Of a stretch of 55,682 nucleotides of DNA, positions 44,573 through 53,378 are shown one piece after another; position 1 is the first letter of the stretch; every line of letters begins with the position of its first letter. The DNA comes from Lachnospiraceae bacterium (GTDB lineage Bacteria > Bacillota > Clostridia > Lachnospirales > Lachnospiraceae), in the NCBI GenBank assembly GCA_021770755.1, contig JAETQI010000030.1, forward strand, positions 1 to 55,682, in the 5' to 3' direction. Under the pieces are notes generated by a model. That model worked only from the letters and a program-made list of their open reading frames with translations, was not told the origin of the DNA and ran no database searches. The translations under genes were made by a program, and so were the position numbers.

Positions 44573-46252
44573 TTGAAAGAAAAACAATTCTATGCGGCCA
44601 TGTACCTTCGTCTTTCAAAGGAAGACACCGATATGGATATCAGGGGCAGTTTCAATAAGTCCGAGAGCAACAGCATCGGCAACCAGAGGGAGCTCATCAA
44701 ATCATTCTTAAGGGAACAGCCGGACATAGAGCTTTACGACATCTATGTGGACGACGGCTTCTCAGGGAGCAATTTCGACAGGCCAGAATTTAAGAGGATG
44801 ATCGGCGACATTGAGGCAGGCAGGGTGAACTGCGTGGTAGTGAAAGACCTGTCTCGTTTCGGGCGCGATTACATTGAATCCGGGAGGTACATACAAAAGA
44901 CTTTCCCGGCTCTTGGTGTGCGCTTTATTGCGCTTACCGATCATTTTGACAGCATATCGGCGGATACGGGGGAAAGCTCTATTGTCCTGCCGGTAAAGAA
45001 TTTCATAAACGATTCCTACTGCCGGGATATTTCCACAAAGGTAAAGAGCCAGCTTGAAATAAAACGCAGGAACGGGGAGTGTGTATCTGCCTTTGCCGTT
45101 TATGGGTATCAAAAGAGCGGCACAGACAAGAACAGGCTGATCATTGATGAATATGCGGCGGAGAACGTGCGGCGGATTTTTGCATGGAAGATTGAGGGAA
45201 TGGCGGTTTCTGCGATTGCGGAAAAGCTGAACAGCCTCGGTATCCTCTCCCCAAAAGAATATAAAAAATCAATGGGGCTTCACTATCACAGTGGCTTTTC
45301 CGGGGCCGGGAGCAGCGTGTGGGGAAACGCTACCGTAAAACGGATACTGACCAATGAGGTCTATCTGGGTCATATGGTTCAGGGGAAAACAGAGAAGGTA
45401 AATTATAAAGTAAAGAAGCATACCGCCAAACCAAAGGGAGAATGGGTGAAAGTAGAAAATACCCATGAAGCAATCGTTTCCGCCGATGATTTTGCGGTAG
45501 TACAGCACCTGCTCAAAACAGACGGGCGCAAAAGCCCGGAATCCGGGACACTGAACCCTTTTGCGGGAATACTGTTCTGCGGCGACTGCAGCCAGCAGAT
45601 GATAAGGCGGGTGATACGTTATAAAGATACTGCAAAAGATTATTACATCTGCTCTACAAAGAACCGTGGGGAAGGATGCAGCAGGCACAGCATAGAGGAA
45701 AGCGTACTGAAAGAGATCGTCAGTGAGAGTGTCCGGAAGTTTGCCAATTCGTTCCTGAAAGAAAAGGAGCTTTCTGACCGGGCGGTGCAGTATGAGACGA
45801 ATTTTGAGGCGGTTGCCCGGTATGACAAAGAGATCGGGCGGCTGAAAAAAGAGCAGGATAAATATTACGCCCTCTGCTCCGGCTTATATGAGGATTTAAG
45901 GGAGGGCGTTGTCACAAAGGAAGAATTTGAACGTCTGCACAGCGGCTTTACGCAGAAAGGGAAGGAGCTGGAAGCTGCCATGCAGAAGCAGGAGCAGCTC
46001 ATTAAAGAGATGTTCAAAAAAGGGGCGCTTTCTGCGGGACGGCTGAAAACTTTTCAGAATTGTGTGGAACTGAGGGAGATAGACCGGTATACGCTGAGCA
46101 GCCTTGTAAAGCGGATTGATGTTTATGAAGACAGGCAGGTCGTGATCGACTTTTATTTTATGGATACGTTTGCTGTCATGGCAGGGATTGGCCGGAAAGT
46201 TCTGACGGACAAGACGGCGAAAGCACAGACGGCAGAAAGTGGAGGAGCCTGA
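44573..46252 (+). CDS. large serine recombinase, first of triplet 2
   Basis: A 559-aa protein from a TTG at 44573, five bases after AGGGGTGA. Earlier in-frame codons cross a conserved promoter-like stretch and are unlikely to be translated. Catalytic Ser15 is in YLRLSKEDTD, and the arginine block is VVKDLSRFGRDYIESGRY. The zinc ribbon uses CGDCSQQMIRR and CSTKNRGEGC, and a coiled coil lies at residues 400-490. It corresponds in order and sequence to the gene at 8311. Its TGA overlaps the next ATG (TGATG). Confidence 0.9.
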   Translation: MKEKQFYAAMYLRLSKEDTDMDIRGSFNKSESNSIGNQRELIKSFLREQPDIELYDIYVDDGFSGSNFDRPEFKRMIGDIEAGRVNCVVVKDLSRFGRDYIESGRYIQKTFPALGVRFIALTDHFDSISADTGESSIVLPVKNFINDSYCRDISTKVKSQLEIKRRNGECVSAFAVYGYQKSGTDKNRLIIDEYAAENVRRIFAWKIEGMAVSAIAEKLNSLGILSPKEYKKSMGLHYHSGFSGAGSSVWGNATVKRILTNEVYLGHMVQGKTEKVNYKVKKHTAKPKGEWVKVENTHEAIVSADDFAVVQHLLKTDGRKSPESGTLNPFAGILFCGDCSQQMIRRVIRYKDTAKDYYICSTKNRGEGCSRHSIEESVLKEIVSESVRKFANSFLKEKELSDRAVQYETNFEAVARYDKEIGRLKKEQDKYYALCSGLYEDLREGVVTKEEFERLHSGFTQKGKELEAAMQKQEQLIKEMFKKGALSAGRLKTFQNCVELREIDRYTLSSLVKRIDVYEDRQVVIDFYFMDTFAVMAGIGRKVLTDKTAKAQTAESGGA

Positions 46253-48000
46253 TGGGGAGAGTGTCAAAGAGGACTTTTGCCCCTGCTGTAGCGGCGAAAG
46301 AAACGAAAAAACGTTATAAAGCCGGTATTTATGCAAGGCTTTCATCAGATCAGGACAGAGATCCCTTGAAAGGAAACAAGGGCTCAAAGAATGAATCCGT
46401 GGAAGTACAGGTAAAGATTGCAGAAAAGCATATCGAAGAACTGAACCGGGAAGGGACAGAGCGGATAGAAATCATAGACCGTTATACAGATCTGGGGAAA
46501 ACGGGAAGTAATTTTGAACGTGGCGAGTTTCAGAGGCTTATGCAGGACATACGGCTGGGTGCCATTGACTGTGTGGTGGTCAAAGACCTTTCCCGCTTTG
46601 GCAGGAACTATCTGGAAACGGGGAATTATATTGAGAAAATCTTCCCGTTTCTGGGTGTCCGCTTCATAGCGGTTGCAGACGGACTGGATACGGGACACCG
46701 GGGAAGCGACACAAAGCAGATGGCAATGGAGATAAAAAACCTTGTCAACGACATGTATGCAAAGGATTTTTCCATAAAGGCAAAGCAGCATTTCAGGCAG
46801 AGACGGCAGGAAGGCTCCTATGTGGGAGGACCGCCGCCTTACGGCTACATAAGCGTCATGACAGGCGGAGCCTGTCATGGGAATAAGAAGATACGGAAGC
46901 TGGTGCCGGATGAAAATACTGCGGAGATTGTAAAGCATATTTATAAGCTGTTTATTGAAAGGGGAAGCTATGCGGCGGTGGCGGATGACCTCAACAGGAA
47001 AAAGATCAACCCGCCCTCTATATATAGGAAAACCGGAAAAGTCTTTTTTGACCCGGAACAGGGGGAATACAAGGGCTGGGATAAAGGCTCTGTGGAGCGT
47101 ATCGTGAAAAGTGAGACATACACCGGGAAGCTGGTGCAGGGACGGACTTCCATCACTGCAAGGGACGAGAAAAACCGTATCCACAAAGCGGAGGAAGAAT
47201 GGGTAGTCAAAGAAAACACCCACGAACCTGTTATTGATGCGGCGGTGTTTGCGGAAGCTGCAAAAGTGAGGGAAAGGCTCCATGAAAGGACGAAGTCCCA
47301 TGCCAATCCGACAGAGGGCTGTCCGATTGGGGAGAACATTTTTGACAGTGTGCTTTACTGCGGCGTGTGCGGCAGGAAAATGACACGGCATAGTTATGTA
47401 AAGACCCATGCGGACAGCAGGAAGGCGAGGCTGGACGGTTATTTCTGTTCAAATGGTGGGCAGACGAAAGTGGAGTGCTGCCCTGCATCAAACCGTATTT
47501 CAAAGGCGGAACTGGTGGATATTCTGTTACCGCTCCTTACAATGGAGTTTTCCGTGTATTTAGGGAAGCAAAAAAAATATACGGAGATTGTGAAAGAGCA
47601 GCTCTGGGAAGCCCAGGCAGGGATTGACGCAAAGGTAAGGAAAGCGGAAAGGGATATTGCCGCCGTAAAAGAGGAAGAACGGACAAAATATGTGGAATAC
47701 CGGGAGGGAAGTATCACCCAGAGTGAATACGCTGCTTATAAGATACGGCAGGAGGGCAGGTTGAAAGACTTAAGCCGGCAGAAGGAGGAACTGGAAGCTG
47801 GCAGGAAGAACCTGGATATTGTATCAGGGAAATACCTTGCGGCGGTCAGCGCCCTGCTCCGGTTAAAAAGCGGCAGGGCGCTGACAAAAGAAATGATAGA
47901 ATCCCTGATCCGGAAGATTTATGTCTATCCGGTGAAGCGGGTAGAAGTACAGTTTGCCTATACGAATGAACTGCTGGGGGAGGTGCTTGCAAATGGATAA
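46252..48000 (+). CDS. large serine recombinase, second of triplet 2
   Basis: A 582-aa protein with a basic N-terminal extension, as in the second gene of triplet 1. Catalytic Ser31 is in IYARLSSDQD, and the arginine block is VVKDLSRFGRNYLETGNY. The recombinase domain contains a PPYGYISVMTGGACHG insert. The zinc ribbon uses CGVCGRKMTRH and CSNGGQTKVECC. The start lies behind GTGGAGGAG. The stop overlaps the start of the third gene by eight bases, so the set is translated together. Confidence 0.9.
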   Translation: MGRVSKRTFAPAVAAKETKKRYKAGIYARLSSDQDRDPLKGNKGSKNESVEVQVKIAEKHIEELNREGTERIEIIDRYTDLGKTGSNFERGEFQRLMQDIRLGAIDCVVVKDLSRFGRNYLETGNYIEKIFPFLGVRFIAVADGLDTGHRGSDTKQMAMEIKNLVNDMYAKDFSIKAKQHFRQRRQEGSYVGGPPPYGYISVMTGGACHGNKKIRKLVPDENTAEIVKHIYKLFIERGSYAAVADDLNRKKINPPSIYRKTGKVFFDPEQGEYKGWDKGSVERIVKSETYTGKLVQGRTSITARDEKNRIHKAEEEWVVKENTHEPVIDAAVFAEAAKVRERLHERTKSHANPTEGCPIGENIFDSVLYCGVCGRKMTRHSYVKTHADSRKARLDGYFCSNGGQTKVECCPASNRISKAELVDILLPLLTMEFSVYLGKQKKYTEIVKEQLWEAQAGIDAKVRKAERDIAAVKEEERTKYVEYREGSITQSEYAAYKIRQEGRLKDLSRQKEELEAGRKNLDIVSGKYLAAVSALLRLKSGRALTKEMIESLIRKIYVYPVKRVEVQFAYTNELLGEVLANG

Positions 48001-49570
48001 ACTTGCTATTTATCTGCGGCTTTCCCTGGAGGATGCGCAAGCCATCGCAGATGGCTTTGATAAAGACGAAAGCAACAGTATCAGCAGCCAGAGGGTGCTG
48101 CTCCACGCTTATATACGCGGTAATGAGGAACTGCGGGGAAAAGAGGTCTCCGAGTTTTGTGATGACGGCTATTCCGGCACAAGTATGGAAAGGCCGGGGA
48201 TGCAGAGGCTCTTAAAAGAGGTAAAAGACAATAAAATCGGGTGCGTGATCGTCAAGGATCTGTCCCGTTTTTCAAGGGACTATATCGAGCTTGGAACCTA
48301 TATGAACCAGATATTCCCCTTTATGGGGGTGCGTTTTATCGCGGTAAATGACCGTTACGACAGCCGCGACCATGCAGGAAGCACTACCCCTATTGATACA
48401 GCTTTTCAGACACTTTTGTATGACTTATACAGCAAGGACATATCCGTAAAGGTCAGGACTTCGGTTGAAAATAAATGTGCGAACGGGGAGTATGTTTTCG
48501 GACAGGTTCCCTTTGGGTATGAAAAAAGCAGTGAAATTAAAAATACGGTTGTGGTGAATGAAAAGGAAGCGGAGATCGTGCGGTATATCTTTGCCCTTGC
48601 ACTTGACGGCAACGGAAGTACACAGATCGCAAGGATTCTCAATGAAAAGGGGATACCCACGAAAACACAGATACGCCATCCAGAGAGGACAGGGAAAAGC
48701 GGCAGGATGCAGGCGTGGGATAACGTCTCTGTCCGAACCGTCTTAAATAACCGCTTTTACTTGGGTGAGATGGCCTATGGGAAGTCAAAGCGCAAATTCG
48801 TGGGCAGTAAAGGCGGTATCGCTGTGCCGATGGAGGATTGGAAAGTGATACCAGATCACCATGAGCCGCTTATTTCACCGGAAGATTATGAAAAGGTATG
48901 TCTTTTCCGCAAAGGGGCAAACACGGCCAGAAAAGGGGAGAAAAATCCGCTTGTGGGGAAACTCTTCTGCGGCGGATGCGGCTATTCCATGACTTATAAG
49001 CCCATACGGGGAAAGAATAAATACCGCAGGTTTGAGTGCCGGAAACATGCTGTTTTGCAGATACCGGAGTGCTGTACCTGCTTTTCCTCTGATTTGCTGG
49101 AGGAAACGGTGCTGACCATGCTGAACAGGGAACTGATGGTGCGTGGAAATGCAGCAAAGGAGAATCAGAGCCTTGTTTCTTTCCAGAAGTCTTGTATCTC
49201 GAGGTTAGAAAAGAGGACAACGGAGTGCCGGGGCAGGAAAAAGCAGCTTCAAGCGGAGGCGGATGTCCTGTATGAAAGCTATGCGCTTGGAATAATCCAG
49301 GCCGTATCCTACAGGCAGCAAGCGGACAGAATAAAGGAACAGGTTGCTTTACTGTCGGCAGAGGAAGAAAAGCATGGAAAAGAACTGGAACAGTTCCGGG
49401 AGGAATACCACAGGACAGAGGAAGATATGAAGCAGGTCATACAGTATTCCCATTTAGAGGTGCTGACGCAGGAAGTGGTTGATATATTTATTAAGGAGAT
49501 ATATGTCTATAAAGACAAAAGAGTTGAAATTCAGTGGAATTTCCGCGAAAATGGGAAGGAGACAGAATGA
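47993..49570 (+). CDS. large serine recombinase, third of triplet 2
   Basis: A 525-aa protein. The ATG at 47993, behind GGGGGAGGTG, is preferred to a codon 39 bases upstream. Catalytic Ser11 is in YLRLSLEDAQ, and the arginine block VKDLSRFSRDYIELGTY has Ser in place of the usual Gly. The zinc ribbon uses CGGCGYSMTYK and CRKHAVLQIPECC. A coiled coil follows. The stop overlaps an ATG that opens a truncated fourth frame. Domains are complete, so the element may still be mobile. Confidence 0.9.
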   Translation: MDKLAIYLRLSLEDAQAIADGFDKDESNSISSQRVLLHAYIRGNEELRGKEVSEFCDDGYSGTSMERPGMQRLLKEVKDNKIGCVIVKDLSRFSRDYIELGTYMNQIFPFMGVRFIAVNDRYDSRDHAGSTTPIDTAFQTLLYDLYSKDISVKVRTSVENKCANGEYVFGQVPFGYEKSSEIKNTVVVNEKEAEIVRYIFALALDGNGSTQIARILNEKGIPTKTQIRHPERTGKSGRMQAWDNVSVRTVLNNRFYLGEMAYGKSKRKFVGSKGGIAVPMEDWKVIPDHHEPLISPEDYEKVCLFRKGANTARKGEKNPLVGKLFCGGCGYSMTYKPIRGKNKYRRFECRKHAVLQIPECCTCFSSDLLEETVLTMLNRELMVRGNAAKENQSLVSFQKSCISRLEKRTTECRGRKKQLQAEADVLYESYALGIIQAVSYRQQADRIKEQVALLSAEEEKHGKELEQFREEYHRTEEDMKQVIQYSHLEVLTQEVVDIFIKEIYVYKDKRVEIQWNFRENGKETE

Positions 49571-49773
49571 GGGCAACGATATACGAAAGAGTAGGAAATC
49601 CGGATCAGGTGGCAGTCCAGAATCAGACAGAGGTGCTGACAGGAGGCCCGGTCTGCAAAAACGGTTGCAGAGTGCTGGGACAGATTCTACTTGTAAATAA
49701 CAGAAAAATGATTATAATAATTATTAGATTAGAATATAATTTGAATTGGTTGGAGGATATATTATGTTTGTAG
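49567..49773 (+). pseudogene. truncated fourth frame coupled to recombinase 3
   Basis: It starts in an ATGA overlap with the preceding stop. Only the first 25 residues look meaningful: RATIYERVGNPDQVAVQNQ resembles the beginning of a small resolvase (Ile-Tyr-x-Arg-Val, Asp-Gln, Gln-Asn-Gln), although the catalytic Ser is replaced by Gly. After about 49640 the frame becomes low complexity (Met and a run of Ile) and overlaps the next gene. It is probably the remnant of a further conserved gene cut by recombination. Confidence 0.45.
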
Positions 49774-51098
49774 AAAACAAGACAACTGAATTCAAGCGAG
49801 AATATGTGGAAGATATTAAAAATACGATTGTTGCCTTTGCAAACTGTGATGGTGGTACACTTTATATCGGAGTGAACGATGATGGAACAGCTTGTGGCGT
49901 CGATGATGTCGATGATACTATGTTACGTGTAACCAATGCAGTTAGGGATGCTGTGCGGCCAGATATTACTATGTTTGTGGAATGCCGTAATGATGTAATG
50001 GACGAAAAGGCAATTGTATGTGTAATTGTCCAGCGCGGTACGGCAAGACCGTATTATCTGCAAGGAAAAGGAATCCGCCCGGAGGGTGTTTATGTTCGTC
50101 AGGGAGCATCGACAGTTCCGGCAACAGATACCGCTATCCTGAATATGATCAAGGATACCAGTGGTGACAGTTATGAGGCGGCTCGCTCTCTCGATCAGCA
50201 TCTTACTTTTAATAAAGCTGTCGATTTCTTTAGTAAACGGAAGGTAGAATTTGGAAGAACTCAGATGCGTTCACTTCACCTGATTGGCGAAGATGGTATG
50301 TACACAAATCTGGCATTTTTGTTGTCTGAACAGTGTACACATATGATCAAACTGGCTGTTTTTGAGGGGAGTAAGAAATCTATATTCAGGGATCGACAAG
50401 AATTGTCGGGTTCCCTTTTAAGTCAGATGGAGGAAGCTTTCAATTATATTGATCGTTACAATCGTACCCGTGCAGAATTCTTAGGACTGGACCGGTTAGA
50501 CATGAGAGATTATCCCACGGAGGCAATTCGTGAGGCACTACTGAATGCAATCGTCCATCGGGACTATTCTTTTAGCGGTGCTACGCTTATCAGTATTTTT
50601 GAGGACCGAATTGAATTTGTAACCATTGGTGGTTTGGTGAAAGGTATTGCATTGGATGACGTGATGCTGGGAGTGTCCGTGTTGCGCAATCAGCATTTAG
50701 CGAATATTTTCTATCGTCTGAGACTGATTGAAGCATATGGTACAGGGATTCTTAAGATCAATGAATGTTACGATAATTATGTTGTGAAACCTGTGATCGA
50801 AACAACAAGTAATGCTTTTAAGATTACGCTTCCCAATACCAACTTCCATGCAGACGAACAAAAAGCTCAAAATATCCTTAGAACGGGTGGAGTTACCAGT
50901 GCGACAAAAAAGGAAGAACGAATTAATACTGTTCTGGAACTGTGTCGCAGTAAAGGTTTTCTTGTTCGTAGTGATGTAGAAACGGAACTTGGTGTGTCCC
51001 AATCTACGGCAATCCTGCTTTTGCGAGAGCTAACTGACGAGGGCGTATTGATTAAAAAGGGAAAGACTAAAAACCTGCGATATTACGAGAATAAATAA
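49764..51098 (+). CDS. AlbA_2 (Schlafen-type) / HATPase_c_4 transcriptional regulator-like protein
   Basis: A 444-aa protein; start at 49764 behind TTGGAGG. Residues 1-110 form an AlbA_2 putative nucleic acid-binding domain: NKTTEFKREYVEDIKNTIVA, then FANCDGGTLYIGVNDDG. Around residues 250-340 is the GHKL-like ATP-binding C-terminal part: YPTEAIREALLNAIVHRDYS, ISIFEDRIEFVTIGGLVKG and RLIEAYGTGILKI. The last 60 residues are a winged helix (RSDVETELGVSQSTAILLLR). Such proteins occur often as accessory genes on mobile elements. A role in regulation or defence is possible but unproven. Confidence 0.8.
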   Translation: MFVENKTTEFKREYVEDIKNTIVAFANCDGGTLYIGVNDDGTACGVDDVDDTMLRVTNAVRDAVRPDITMFVECRNDVMDEKAIVCVIVQRGTARPYYLQGKGIRPEGVYVRQGASTVPATDTAILNMIKDTSGDSYEAARSLDQHLTFNKAVDFFSKRKVEFGRTQMRSLHLIGEDGMYTNLAFLLSEQCTHMIKLAVFEGSKKSIFRDRQELSGSLLSQMEEAFNYIDRYNRTRAEFLGLDRLDMRDYPTEAIREALLNAIVHRDYSFSGATLISIFEDRIEFVTIGGLVKGIALDDVMLGVSVLRNQHLANIFYRLRLIEAYGTGILKINECYDNYVVKPVIETTSNAFKITLPNTNFHADEQKAQNILRTGGVTSATKKEERINTVLELCRSKGFLVRSDVETELGVSQSTAILLLRELTDEGVLIKKGKTKNLRYYENK

Positions 51099-51470
51099 AG
51101 GAACGGTTGAAATTATGCCATTCAAATATGAGCGTGAAATTAACCAGTTTCGCATCAAAAATACTTAGGTAAAGATGGAGGCGAGGATATGCCTACGTTA
51201 AGTGAGATATTTGATAATTTGGCTAAATTATCCCGGTCATTATCGGACGCGGCAGGTTGGGGCAGGTAGTTGAAGTGTTTGGGAATAGATCGATATGTGC
51301 TGAGTAGGAGCATGGCGAGAATTGCAGAGAAGATTGTTTCGGACATTTCAACTTGACAATAATTTATCTCCAATTTTGCCCCGACGTAGCAGTAATTTAC
51401 CACACTTCCCACGAAGTTATGCGCCTTTCAGCGATTTTCATGTGGGAAAAGTGAAAAAAGTTTGTGACAT
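51099..51470 (+). other. gap at the right end of the element with two micro-frames
   Basis: Two short frames have fair ribosome binding sites: 51115-51168 (17 codons) and 51189-51269 (26 codons, MPTLSEIFDNLAKLSRSLSD, behind GGAGGCGAGG). Neither is recognised. The second may be the start of a lost gene. AAGTTATGCG near 51416 recurs near 54353. Nothing else is seen. Confidence 0.35.
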
Positions 51471-51489
51471 TAACTTGACACACGCGGGG
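51471..51489 (+). other. attR: right junction of the serine recombinase element
   Basis: TAACTTGACA (51471-51480) and CACACGC (51479-51485) end the element, followed by GGGG (51486-51489) and the protease codons from TAT at 51490. Together with the left junction this gives a palindromic attP of CACACGC, a G run and GCGTGTG. Confidence 0.7.
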
Positions 51490-51552
51490 TATGGGCGGCT
51501 TGACGTGGCGGGGGTGTTTGAGTTTCTGGCAGGGATCGGGCGTGGGGTATAG
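51487..51552 (+). pseudogene. displaced 3' end of the S8 protease gene (copy 1)
   Basis: It encodes GYGRLDVAGVFEFLAGIGRG, then Val and a stop. It continues the protease frame from Trp-Gly at 42316-42321 with the Gly codon shared, so one cut and join would rebuild the gene. No start codon or ribosome binding site belongs to it. Confidence 0.75.
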
Positions 51553-51569
51553 GGATTCAGTGGTCTGAA

Positions 51570-51785
51570 TTACACACGGGCACCAATGTGAAACACCGTA
51601 TACAGAAGTTTTCGCATTGGTGCCCGCCGCATGTTGGTTCCATGACCAAAATCGTCGCGATAAGCCACTGGAATACGATACTTATTACCAAATCTTTTCA
51701 GTTTCTCAACCAATAGCGGCGAAATTTCATCGGAATAATGTCCAAATATCAGCCCTGTTACGTGTTCCATTACGAATATAATCGG
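51570..51785 (-). pseudogene. C-terminal fragment of an LD-carboxypeptidase (peptidase S66)
   Basis: The reverse strand encodes TGLIFGHYSDEISPLLVEKL, then a segment with RIPVAYRDDFGHGTN, which fits the last third of S66 peptidases, including the catalytic His in FGHG. The end Ile-Gly-Ala-Arg-Val also fits, but an insert made of a palindrome interrupts the link. The catalytic Ser and Glu regions are missing, and the DNA upstream is unrelated, so this is a relic. It lies beyond the protease junction and before the ABC operon. Confidence 0.55.
51576..51626. repeat. strong inverted repeat inside the S66 peptidase fragment
   Basis: CGGGCACCAATG (from 51577) pairs perfectly with CATTGGTGCCCG (to about 51626), with further pairing of GAAAC and GTTTTC inside. 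It overlaps the reverse-strand peptidase fragment exactly where the conserved His-Gly and Asn should be followed by Pro-Ile-Gly. Confidence 0.6.
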
Positions 51786-51852
51786 TTAACGTTCCCGCGA
51801 CCAAATGCGGGACAGATTGTTTTTAATCCTGGGTCTGGCTCGTCAGGGGGTG

Positions 51853-52566
51853 CTATTTATCCATTTTTCGTAACAGAATACTACACATTACGGCAGCTAA
51901 GCTAAAAATCAAAAGTAGCGGCAAAAGGTTTTCAAACTTAAAAACATTTTCTGTCATTAGTCTATACCCCCATGCAGCCGGAAATAGTTTTCCTGCTGTT
52001 TCAAAGGCTTTGGGAAGTAATTCAATCGGAAACATAATTCCAGAAAGCATGATTGACGGTAAAAAAACAATAATAGAAAACATAGATGTTTTTGCAGGAT
52101 CTTTTACTGCCAGACCAATGATACTGGCAATACTAAGAGATACCGCGATAAAAACAGCAAGGCTGATGAAGTACTTCCCCGGATTTTCCGGTATTTCAGC
52201 TTGAAAAATAAGCGGCGCGGCAATATATAAAATAATGCTCATAAGGAACAAATGAATATATGCTGAAATATTGGTTAAGGCAAGCCCTAAGATTAACGGG
52301 ACACCATTCGCCTTGTAAACCTTTTTAATATCGCTGCTGTAAATTTCAACAAGAGAGGGCGGCAGACCGATCAATGCCCCCATTGTCACACCAAATACGG
52401 TCATTGACTGAATGAGCGTATATCTCGCTTCTGGCATGACGGATGTAAAGATACCGCCCATAATTGCAAAGAACAAAAGCGGCACGATATAGCAGGTGAT
52501 AAGTAATGTCTTACTCCTTATATCTAACTTCCATTGTAAAGAAACCCCGTACAAAAAAGCGCCCAA
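51853..52566 (-). CDS. ABC-2 type transporter permease
   Basis: A 237-aa membrane protein with about six hydrophobic segments, starting with LLITCYIVPLLFFAIMGGI. The ABC-2 signature region VFLPSIMLSGIMFPIELLPK lies near residue 185, before the last helix. It forms an exporter with the ATPase encoded two bases upstream in transcription order. The substrate is probably a drug or lipid-like compound, judged from MerR-linked relatives. It is last in the operon; no clear terminator was fixed behind it. Confidence 0.88.
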   Translation of the reverse strand: MGAFLYGVSLQWKLDIRSKTLLITCYIVPLLFFAIMGGIFTSVMPEARYTLIQSMTVFGVTMGALIGLPPSLVEIYSSDIKKVYKANGVPLILGLALTNISAYIHLFLMSIILYIAAPLIFQAEIPENPGKYFISLAVFIAVSLSIASIIGLAVKDPAKTSMFSIIVFLPSIMLSGIMFPIELLPKAFETAGKLFPAAWGYRLMTENVFKFENLLPLLLIFSLAAVMCSILLRKMDK

Positions 52567-52568
52567 TG

Positions 52569-53378
52569 TTATTCCCCCTTTGCGATTTTTATAAAGTGTT
52601 GTTCCAGTGAACCGCGGTCTATCTGAATATCTGTGATAGTTTCTCCTTTTTTTCTGTACTGCATCAGCAGCGAAAGCAGAGAATCCCCAATATTTTCTGA
52701 TTCATATCGTTCAGTTCTATTTTCAGTCTGGATTGTGATATGATAATGCTTTCCCATTGTTTTGCCTAACTGTTCGACAGTCCCGATAAAGGCAATTTTG
52801 CCGTCGGAAAGTATGGCGATCCGGTCACATAACTTTTCAACCTCTGCCATATCATGGCTCGCTAATATGATGGTCTTTCCGATTGCTTTTAACTGGCGGA
52901 TCTGTTCATGTAGAGCTATCTGTCCCTCAACGTCAAGTCCTGCGGTTGGTTCATCAAGGAACAGAATATCCGGATTTCGTGTCAGGGCAAGTGCCAGATG
53001 GAGCCGCCGCTTTTGCCCAGTTGATAATTGATAATACGGCTTTTTGGCAAGTTCATAAATACCGAGAGCGTCAAGCGCTGCTCTGTCAGGAGAGGTCTTA
53101 TTCCATTTGGCAAACAGCTTTACAGCTTCCAGTACTTTGATGTACTTCGGCAAAGAAGCCGATTGCAATTGAATGCCCATGATCCCATTTATGGCAATGC
53201 GTCCGCTGTCATATTTTCTTAAGCCCTCGATACATTCAAGGGATGTGGTCTTGCCTGCGCCATTGATGCCGAGCAGGGCAAAGATCTCTCCTTGCTGTAC
53301 GCAAAAATCTAAACCTTTCAGTACAGCGTGCGTTCCATAGCGTTTTGTTAAGCTGCTGACTTTTATAGACTCATTCAT
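52569..53378 (-). CDS. ABC transporter ATP-binding protein
   Basis: A 269-aa ATPase with Walker A LLGINGAGKTTSLE, signature LSTGQKRRLHLALAL, Walker B ILFLDEPTAGLD and the switch His in ILASHDMAEVEKL. The C-terminal 60 residues are an extra domain common in ABC-2 exporters. It overlaps the end of the MerR gene by four bases, so the three genes form one transcript. Paired with the permease it should drive efflux at the cell membrane. Confidence 0.92.
   Translation of the reverse strand: MNESIKVSSLTKRYGTHAVLKGLDFCVQQGEIFALLGINGAGKTTSLECIEGLRKYDSGRIAINGIMGIQLQSASLPKYIKVLEAVKLFAKWNKTSPDRAALDALGIYELAKKPYYQLSTGQKRRLHLALALTRNPDILFLDEPTAGLDVEGQIALHEQIRQLKAIGKTIILASHDMAEVEKLCDRIAILSDGKIAFIGTVEQLGKTMGKHYHITIQTENRTERYESENIGDSLLSLLMQYRKKGETITDIQIDRGSLEQHFIKIAKGE

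Larger units (their letters stand above)
42319..51489 (+). mobile_element. 9.2-kb integrative element with serine recombinase triplet 2, inserted in the S8 protease gene
   Basis: The element is bounded by the split protease reading frame and by the paired end sequences at 42322-42347 and 51471-51485. It holds an aldo/keto reductase, a carboxymuconolactone decarboxylase-like protein, a DUF6870-type protein, three serine recombinases, a truncated fourth frame and an AlbA_2/ATP-binding protein. No relaxase or conjugation gene is present, so it may be a small transposon-like or mobilisable element. Confidence 0.75.
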
